Source: Patescibacteria group bacterium (GTDB lineage: Bacteria > Patescibacteriota > Minisyncoccia > Phycocordibacterales > UBA5272). Taken from it: DNA of 10,165 nucleotides. This document shows positions 5,102 through 10,165 of the stretch, piece after piece (within the stretch, counting starts at the first letter, position 1; every line of letters starts with the position of its first letter). The notes under the pieces are model-generated. The model worked only from the letters and a program-made list of their open reading frames with translations, was not told the origin of the DNA and did no database searches. The position numbers and the translations under genes were made by a program. The stretch lies in assembly GCA_030916975.1 (NCBI GenBank), contig JAUPVO010000023.1:1-10165 (forward strand), in the 5' to 3' direction.

Positions 5102-7162
5102 ATGGCAGAAAAGAAAACATCTAAAAATTCATATGGGGCAGATTCTATTCAGGTTCTAGAAGGGCTTGAGCCTGTACGTAAGCGCCCAGGAATGTACATC
5201 GGTTCTACTGGTCCAGAAGGACTTCATCATTTGATATGGGAGATTTTTGACAACTCTCGTGATGAGGCCATGAATAATTATGCAAATAGAATAGAAGTGG
5301 CTATACTCCCTGATAATGTAATTAGGGTCGTTGATAATGGTAGAGGTATACCAGTTGACATACATCCGAAGCTTAAGATTTCAGCCTTGCAAGTAGTGAT
5401 GACTACACTTCATGGAGGAGGTAAATTTGACAATGAAAAAGAAGATGGTAATTATAAGTTTTCAGGAGGTCTTCATGGAGTAGGAGCTTCTGTTGTTAAT
5501 GCCTTGTCTACTGACTGTAAAGTAGAAGTTCATCGTGACGGTGGGGTTTTCGTGCAAGAGTATAATATTGGAGTTCCTAAAGCAAAAGTAAAAGAAATAG
5601 GTAAAAGTAAATTAAATGGAACCATAGTTCAGTTCAAACCAGATCCAACGATATTCAAAGAAGGAACTACTTTTAACTGGGAGAAGATAGTTAATCATAT
5701 TAGACAACAAGCTTATCTCATCAAAGGAACTGAGATAATATGTATCGATGCTCGTGATTATAAAGAAGAGCTTGATCTAGAAGGTCAGACTTATCTTTAC
5801 GATTTTGGCTTGCCAGTAATTAGTAAAGTTTTCTATTTTGAAGGAGGGCTGAAGTCATTGGTTAAGCATTATAATATGAATAATAAGGTTCTACACAAAA
5901 ACATCTTTTATGTAGAAAAAGAAAGCGAAAATGTTTTAGTTGAGATTTCTCTTCAATATGTTGATGATCTTACTACTAAGATAGTAGCTTTTGCTAATAA
6001 TACTTATAACCCAGAAGGGGGTACCCATATCACTGGTTTTAGAACAAGTTTAACTCGTCTTATAAATTCTTATGCCCGCAAGAATAATATTCTAAAAGAA
6101 AAAGATGAGAACCTGAGCGGAGATGACGTACTTGAAGGCTTAACTGCAGTGGTATCCGTTAAGATGCGTGAGATACAATTTGAAGGACAAACCAAAGCTA
6201 AGCTTGGATCCATGGAGGCTCAGACAGCAGTTTCTAATATATTTGGAGAAGCTTTTGCAGAATTTTTAGAAGAAAACCCTGATGACGCAAAAGAGATAAT
6301 AGGAAAAAGCTTATTAGCTATGAGAGCTCGTAAAGCTGCCAAAGCCGCAAAAGACTCAATTCTTCGTAAAGGTGTGCTAGATGGAATGAGACTACCTGGT
6401 AAATTAGCTGATTGCCAATCACCAGACCCAGAAGATTCTGAGTTATTTATCGTGGAGGGAGATTCGGCTGGAGGTAGTGCCAAAATGGGACGAGATAGAA
6501 GAACGCAGGCTATACTTCCGCTTAGAGGTAAAATACTAAACGTAGAGCGTGCTAGACTTGATAAAATGCTAGCTAGTGAGCAGATCAAGAATCTTGTTCT
6601 AGCTATGGGAGCCGCTATTGGAGATACTTTTGACATATCTAAGTTAAGATATCATAAGATAATAATTGCTACTGATGCCGATGTTGACGGAGCTCATATT
6701 AGAACTTTACTACTTACTTTTTTCTATAGATACTATAAAGAGATTATAGAAAGGGGTCACATATACATAGCGCAGCCACCGCTCTATAAAATATCTAGAG
6801 GAAAAGAAACTCATTATGCTTATAGTGATGAGGAGAAGTTTAATATAATTGGAGAAGAAGAGGCTGAGATTAGTGAAGAAGGTGGCGAGTCTAGTGAAGG
6901 AGGGGATGAGGTAGAGGCAGAAGACTCTAAGAAAAATGTTTCTAAAAAGTGGAGAATACAGCGCTACAAGGGTCTCGGAGAAATGAATCCAGATGAATTG
7001 AAAGAAACTACCATGGATGTTAAAAACAGAACCCTTAAACAAGTTGACATAGAAGCTGCTGAAGAAGCTGATGAAATATTCGAAATGTTAATGGGTTCAG
7101 AAGTGGGAGCTCGTAAATCATTCATTCAAACTTACGCTCACTTAGCAGATTTGGATGTATAA
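5102..7162 (+). CDS. gyrB: DNA gyrase subunit B
   Basis: ATPase subunit of type IIA topoisomerase; with GyrA it introduces negative supercoils. The GHKL ATPase domain is intact: YGADSIQVLEGLEPVRKRPGMYIG at the N-terminus, EIFDNSRDE with general base E47 and metal ligand N51, DNGRGIP with adenine-binding D78, and GGLHGVGASVVNALS. The TOPRIM domain has EGDSAGG (452-458) and the metal-binding DADVDG (D525, D527, D529). The tail has IQRYKGLGEMNP and the MLMGSEVGARKSFI region. At 686 residues it is longer than Gram-positive GyrB (about 640) and lacks the long insert of enterobacterial GyrB (about 800). An acidic Glu/Gly/Ser-rich insert lies at about 582-612, after TOPRIM. ParE is possible by homology, but the motif spelling favours GyrB. 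The ATG at 5102 has no Shine-Dalgarno. The methyltransferase gene follows after 17 nt. Confidence 0.95.
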   Translation: MAEKKTSKNSYGADSIQVLEGLEPVRKRPGMYIGSTGPEGLHHLIWEIFDNSRDEAMNNYANRIEVAILPDNVIRVVDNGRGIPVDIHPKLKISALQVVMTTLHGGGKFDNEKEDGNYKFSGGLHGVGASVVNALSTDCKVEVHRDGGVFVQEYNIGVPKAKVKEIGKSKLNGTIVQFKPDPTIFKEGTTFNWEKIVNHIRQQAYLIKGTEIICIDARDYKEELDLEGQTYLYDFGLPVISKVFYFEGGLKSLVKHYNMNNKVLHKNIFYVEKESENVLVEISLQYVDDLTTKIVAFANNTYNPEGGTHITGFRTSLTRLINSYARKNNILKEKDENLSGDDVLEGLTAVVSVKMREIQFEGQTKAKLGSMEAQTAVSNIFGEAFAEFLEENPDDAKEIIGKSLLAMRARKAAKAAKDSILRKGVLDGMRLPGKLADCQSPDPEDSELFIVEGDSAGGSAKMGRDRRTQAILPLRGKILNVERARLDKMLASEQIKNLVLAMGAAIGDTFDISKLRYHKIIIATDADVDGAHIRTLLLTFFYRYYKEIIERGHIYIAQPPLYKISRGKETHYAYSDEEKFNIIGEEEAEISEEGGESSEGGDEVEAEDSKKNVSKKWRIQRYKGLGEMNPDELKETTMDVKNRTLKQVDIEAAEEADEIFEMLMGSEVGARKSFIQTYAHLADLDV

Positions 7163-7179
7163 AATAAATACTATAATAA

Positions 7180-7971
7180 ATGCAAAATAAAACAAAAACA
7201 GATTGGGGTTCTGTTTCAGAGAGCTATGATAAATACCTTAACTCTGACAAGAACTATCACAGCCAAATAATTATACCTAATCTATTTAGAATGATTGGCC
7301 CAGTTAAAGGTAAGAGCCTCTTAGATATTGCCTGTGGCCAAGGACAAATATCTGATGAGCTGCATAGAATGGGAGCAGCAGTAGAAGCTTTTGATGCTGG
7401 AAAAGAATTAATTAATATTGCTATTAAAAATAATAGAAACATTAATTATAAAGTTGCTAATGCTGAAGATTTTGCAGGAGAATATTTTGATAAAAATAGT
7501 AACAAATATCAAAGCTTTGATGTAATTATATGTGTATTGGCTTTACAAAATATTGAAAATTTCAAGAAAGTTATAGATAATATTAAAGTGGTATCTAACA
7601 AAGATACTAGGATTTTTTTTGTAATCAATCACCCGTCTTTTAGAATACCAAAATACTCTAGCTGGGTTTATGACATGGTTGGTAAAGAAGACGTGCAGAT
7701 ACGCAGGGTGGAAAAGTATATGTCTGAAGACAAGATAAAATTAGATATGACTCCAGGCGTAAGAAAAGAGAATGAAAAAGAATACACCTATTCTTATCAT
7801 AGACCACTTCAATACTATTTTAAAATCTTATCCAAAAATGATATGGCAGTAATACGATTGGAAGAGTGGATTAGTAATAGAGAGTCTAGCGGTAAACATT
7901 CTGTTAGAGAGAATATCGCGCGAAAAGAATTTCCTTTGTTTATGTGTTTGGAGATTAAGAATTCTGTCTAA
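7180..7971 (+). CDS. Class I SAM-dependent methyltransferase, substrate unknown
   Basis: A 263-residue Rossmann-fold methyltransferase. Motif I is LLDIACGQG (47-55), binding S-adenosylmethionine. An acidic residue at the end of strand 2 (D72 in AVEAFDAG) would contact the ribose, and FDVIICVLALQNIENF matches motif IV/post-IV. The C-terminal half carries a distinctive HPSFRIPKYSSW segment, a YHRPLQYYF segment and RLEEWIS...EFPLFMCLEIK, together resembling a methyltransferase family I remember from CPR and some other bacteria. The substrate cannot be told; UbiE/COQ5-like names would overstate it. The start at 7180 is 17 nt after gyrB with a perfect TATAAT two bases upstream and no Shine-Dalgarno. 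Co-transcription with gyrB is likely. Its last 17 bp overlap the end of the convergent DUF389 gene. Confidence 0.88.
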   Translation: MQNKTKTDWGSVSESYDKYLNSDKNYHSQIIIPNLFRMIGPVKGKSLLDIACGQGQISDELHRMGAAVEAFDAGKELINIAIKNNRNINYKVANAEDFAGEYFDKNSNKYQSFDVIICVLALQNIENFKKVIDNIKVVSNKDTRIFFVINHPSFRIPKYSSWVYDMVGKEDVQIRRVEKYMSEDKIKLDMTPGVRKENEKEYTYSYHRPLQYYFKILSKNDMAVIRLEEWISNRESSGKHSVRENIARKEFPLFMCLEIKNSV

Positions 7972-9262
7972 ATATATGTACATTGTTGGTATTGAGTCTA
8001 GAGCTAGACCATATCAATAGGTCGGTTTCTTCTTTGCTAGTCAAAGGTGCTTTAGATGAGTAGATGAGAGAAGTTATCTCTGATTCGGTATCACTAGCAG
8101 AATAGACTTTTTGTTTGGATATGGAAATGGATTCAATGGTTGGTATAAATACTCTAATCTCATTAAGAATTTTTTTGTTATCTAAATTATTGTTATTAGA
8201 AACTTGCTGTTGCAATTCGTTCAGAAGATTATTATTCTGTAATATTATACTATCTTTTTGATTAACTTCATTTTTCATATCATTGATCAGATAAGAAGAA
8301 TCATCATGTTTTATTGTAAGTTTAGTATTTTTGATATCATATATTTTTAGTTTTTCATTTAAATTAGTCTCATCTTCATTATTATATTTATCATTCAGAA
8401 AGGCCAGTTCTAAAGTTTTTGGATTAGAAAATCCATCAGTCTTTTTAAAAATTATAACATCACCTTTGTCAGTGAATTCAGTTTGTATGAACTTATTAAT
8501 CGAATCATCGTATTTCTGTCTTTCATATAATAAAACAGCAAAATAAGTGCTGGGCAATATCATTATAATGGTTATGGTAGCCATTATATTTCTAATCTTG
8601 ATCTGATTTTTCTTTTGTATATGAGTTACTATTGGATATTTTAGAATTTTTACAATAGTGTATGTGGCTATACATATAAAAACACAATTTATAACATATA
8701 AAAAGAGTGCCCCTCCAAAGTATTTTAGATTACCGGTAGCCAACCCGTATCCAGCGGTACATAGTGGGGGCATGAGGGCGGTAGCTATAGCAACTCCAGG
8801 TATAGGATTACCTTTCTCCATTCTGGTAATGGCTATAACTCCAACCAAACCTCCAAGCAATGCGATAAAGATATCGTATATTGTAGGAGAGGTTCTGGCT
8901 AATATTTCAGACTGAACCTCTTTGAAAGGGCTAATCCAAAAATATAAAGTAGATACTATCAGTCCAGTTAAAGTGGCTAACCCAAGGTTTCTAACTGATC
9001 TTTTTAATAAGTCAAAGTCATACATTCCAAGAGCAAAACCTGCCGCTACTATTGGTCCCATGAGAGGAGATATTAACATGGCTCCTATAATAACAGCCAC
9101 AGAGTTTAGATTAAGACCTATAGAAGCTATAAGTATAGCCAAAGCCAATATCCAGAGGTTGGGACCGCTAAAAGATACACTCTTTTTAACACTTTCTAAT
9201 ACTTTTTCTTTATTTTCTTCATCAGTATGAAGATTAAATATTCTAGCAAACGAGGTTGGCAT
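7955..9262 (-). CDS. DUF389 family multi-pass membrane protein with soluble C-terminal extension
   Basis: Integral inner-membrane protein of the uncharacterised DUF389 family (TIGR00341-like); no biochemical role can be given. The start is placed at the ATG at 9262 (435 aa), because it gives the usual short cytoplasmic N-terminus before the first helix; an in-frame ATG at 9325 would add 21 residues that look non-coding. Hydrophobic segments lie at about 36-50, 54-79, 93-110, 131-146, 155-175, 181-207 and 226-246. Family hallmarks are NSVAVIIGAMLISPLMGPI (53-71), ARTSPTIYD (122-130), GGLVG and PGVAIATALMPPLCTAGYGLATG (155-177). Residues 247-435 are soluble, with a probable coiled coil at about 324-370 rich in Asn/Gln, then a compact C-terminal region. 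The core and the C-terminal pattern remind me of Bacteroidetes DUF389 proteins, so lateral transfer is possible. It overlaps the methyltransferase gene tail to tail by 17 bp. Confidence 0.88.
   Translation of the reverse strand: MPTSFARIFNLHTDEENKEKVLESVKKSVSFSGPNLWILALAILIASIGLNLNSVAVIIGAMLISPLMGPIVAAGFALGMYDFDLLKRSVRNLGLATLTGLIVSTLYFWISPFKEVQSEILARTSPTIYDIFIALLGGLVGVIAITRMEKGNPIPGVAIATALMPPLCTAGYGLATGNLKYFGGALFLYVINCVFICIATYTIVKILKYPIVTHIQKKNQIKIRNIMATITIIMILPSTYFAVLLYERQKYDDSINKFIQTEFTDKGDVIIFKKTDGFSNPKTLELAFLNDKYNNEDETNLNEKLKIYDIKNTKLTIKHDDSSYLINDMKNEVNQKDSIILQNNNLLNELQQQVSNNNNLDNKKILNEIRVFIPTIESISISKQKVYSASDTESEITSLIYSSKAPLTSKEETDLLIWSSSRLNTNNVHIFRQNS
7990..8019. repeat. Imperfect inverted repeat just past the methyltransferase stop
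   Basis: GTCTAG (7996-8001) and CTAGAC (8004-8009) form a 6-bp stem around AG, extended outward by TATTGA (7990-7995) with TCAATA (8014-8019) after a 4-nt bulge. It starts 18 nt after the methyltransferase stop but lies within the coding end of the DUF389 gene. A moderately T-rich run (TTTCTTCTTT) follows after a few bases. It may help define the 3' end of the gyrB-methyltransferase mRNA, or be chance within coding DNA. Confidence 0.3.
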
Positions 9263-9342
9263 AATTATATTATTATATATCCTAAAGGTGTTTTTGGCTA
9301 GCCATATTGTGCACGTTTTAGTCACACACCTAGATGTTCTGG

Positions 9343-9351
9343 TGTTATAAT
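9343..9351 (+). promoter_or_regulatory. Candidate extended -10 promoter for the cysteine-rich secreted protein
   Basis: TGT followed by a perfect TATAAT (9346-9351), the same nonamer seen upstream of gyrB at 5017-5025. No good -35 is present at 17 nt. The leader would be about 75 nt. A second TATAAT at 9383-9388 is an alternative, so the exact start is open. Confidence 0.45.
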
Positions 9352-9401
9352 AATAAGTACAAATAAGTTATTGATCTAATAATATAATTAAAATAAATAT
9401 T

Positions 9402-9419
9402 TGTAACTAATTATTTACA
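9402..9419. repeat. Interrupted palindrome TGTAA-N8-TTACA
   Basis: TGTAA (9402-9406) and TTACA (9415-9419) flank eight AT-rich bases, ending 12 nt before the ATG of the cysteine-rich secreted protein. The half-sites match those of the palindrome at 4511-4522 upstream of the other secreted-protein gene, though the spacing differs. Confidence 0.25.
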
Positions 9420-9431
9420 TAAAACAAAAAC

Positions 9432-10165
9432 ATGAAAAAGTTATTAATTACAACTTCAGCCAGTTTACTTCTCAGCAGTTTAGCTTTAGCCCAAGTAGCT
9501 GTTACAGCTATTAGTGCTGGGGATAATCTTAAGGTTACGGCTATTAAAGCTAATGAAAACTCTGCAGTAGAGTGTGTTATCTTTGCCAAAAACCTCAAAT
9601 ATGGGGATAGTGCCAGGAATAATAGATATCAAGAAGTGAAAGATCTTCAAGATAAACTTATAGAAAAAGGTCATCTAAAACAAGATTTAAATACTGGATA
9701 TTTTGGGCCAGCTACATTAAAGGCTGTAAAAGAATATCAAAAGGAAAATAATATATCGAATACTGGTTATGTAGGCCCTCTTACTTTAGGCCAACTTAAA
9801 AAACATTTTTGTCATCAAAAAGATGACAAAGAGGATATAAAAGATAGACCAGTTACAGATAGCTGTAAAGTATTCTTTGATGGATGTAATACTTGCATCA
9901 AATCTTCTACAAGCAGTCCTGCTGGATGTACTAGAATGTACTGTCTAACTCAAAAAATAAAACCATATTGTAAAGAGTATTTTGATGAGACTTCTACTAC
10001 AACTAAAAGTGAAGTTGAAGATGTCAAAATAAAAGCATGTCCAACAGAGAAAATCATAGATAAGATGCCTATAGTTTGTATTAAAGCCCCTTGTAATCCT
10101 ATAGAGAAGTCATACTATATTTACGACGGGAAAAAGTATAACACAGAGAAGTTTGATTCAGATTA
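9432..10165 (+). CDS. Secreted cysteine-rich protein with peptidoglycan-binding domain, 3' end missing
   Basis: The frame opens at ATG 9432 and stays open to the window edge (244 codons plus two bases), so the C-terminus is missing. A Sec signal peptide covers residues 1-20 (MKKLL, then hydrophobic, then Ala-Leu-Ala before Q21). A PG_binding_1-like domain spans about 53-124: LKYGD, EVKDLQDKLIEKGHL, GYFGPATLKAVKEYQKENN and GYVGPLTLGQL, the usual three-helix pattern with its FG-P-T and VGPLT turns. After a charged linker comes a cysteine-rich module (145-180) with C145, C152, C155, C166, C171 and C180, including DGCNTC and GCTRMYC. C203, C216 and C221 follow in a second segment ending in a Tyr-rich YYIYDGKKY. 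I recall this DGCNTC type of module from CPR surface proteins. A cell-wall-associated extracellular protein, probably disulfide-stabilised, is inferred; no catalytic domain is visible. Confidence 0.88.
   Translation, partial: MKKLLITTSASLLLSSLALAQVAVTAISAGDNLKVTAIKANENSAVECVIFAKNLKYGDSARNNRYQEVKDLQDKLIEKGHLKQDLNTGYFGPATLKAVKEYQKENNISNTGYVGPLTLGQLKKHFCHQKDDKEDIKDRPVTDSCKVFFDGCNTCIKSSTSSPAGCTRMYCLTQKIKPYCKEYFDETSTTTKSEVEDVKIKACPTEKIIDKMPIVCIKAPCNPIEKSYYIYDGKKYNTEKFDSD

Noticed and set aside
6220..6636. 138-codon open frame on the - strand inside gyrB
   Set aside because: It lies opposite the TOPRIM region of a clearly real gyrB; its Ser/Leu-rich, low-information protein is what antisense of conserved coding DNA gives.
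6710..7042. 110-codon open frame on the - strand inside gyrB
   Set aside because: Antisense of the GyrB C-terminal region; aromatic-rich composition without any domain, promoter or ribosome site.
8331..9230. Three + strand open frames within the DUF389 gene
   Set aside because: All lie opposite a gene with clear membrane-family hallmarks, and none shows a recognisable motif or start signal.
9263..9325. Upstream ATG extending the DUF389 protein by 21 residues
   Set aside because: The extra residues have no family counterpart and fall in the AT-rich divergent intergenic region; the ATG at 9262 gives the normal N-terminus.
9407..9674. Two overlapping - strand open frames near the right end
   Set aside because: They are antisense to the signal peptide and PG-binding domain of the secreted cysteine-rich protein, whose + strand frame is clearly the coding one.
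1..10165. CRISPR array, toxin-antitoxin pair, transposon or other defence system
   Set aside because: No regularly spaced repeats, transposase, integrase, nuclease or paired small genes were seen; the window is mainly housekeeping and envelope genes.

Overview
The window is an AT-rich stretch of a bacterial chromosome carrying housekeeping genes: pheT, murC, murD and gyrB, a methyltransferase, a DUF389 membrane protein and several small secreted or membrane proteins. The best guess for the organism is a member of the Candidate Phyla Radiation (Patescibacteria, Parcubacteria-like). The clues are the compact PheT, the clade-type MurC motif (Glu-Ser-Cys-Glu-Tyr), an unusually long MurD with a GTRGKTT P-loop, small secreted helical proteins of a kind I remember from these genomes, and a secreted PG-binding-domain protein with an Asp-Gly-Cys-Asn-Thr-Cys motif. 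This is inference from remembered family resemblance, not a search. The standard bacterial code fits: no UGA falls inside the recognisable proteins, and the eight visible stop codons are seven TAA and one TAG.

Positions 1-3855 (+ strand): the 3' end of pheT, then murC and murD, each separated by exactly 15 nt. They look like one transcription unit, closed by a 24-bp perfect stem-loop that can work in both directions. Positions 3886-4995 (- strand): a secreted 171-aa helical protein and a 77-aa two-helix membrane protein. Each has its own recognisable promoter, the second has the only strong Shine-Dalgarno in the window, and each has an inverted repeat over its stop codon.

Positions 4996-7971 (+): gyrB behind an extended -10 promoter, followed 17 nt later by a SAM-dependent methyltransferase. 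Positions 7955-9262 (-): a DUF389 multi-pass membrane protein converging on the methyltransferase and overlapping it by 17 bp. Positions 9432-10165 (+): a secreted, cysteine-rich peptidoglycan-binding-domain protein that runs off the right edge.

Together the genes cover phenylalanyl-tRNA charging, two consecutive cytoplasmic steps of peptidoglycan precursor synthesis, DNA supercoiling and a set of envelope proteins. I see no CRISPR array, tRNA, rRNA, transposase, phage gene or obvious defence system. No gene-free stretch exceeds 300 bases. The points most worth a second look are the uncharacterised envelope proteins, the substituted MurD substrate-binding motif, the TATAAT-like hexamers that abut several start codons lacking Shine-Dalgarno sites, and the stem-loops over stop codons.
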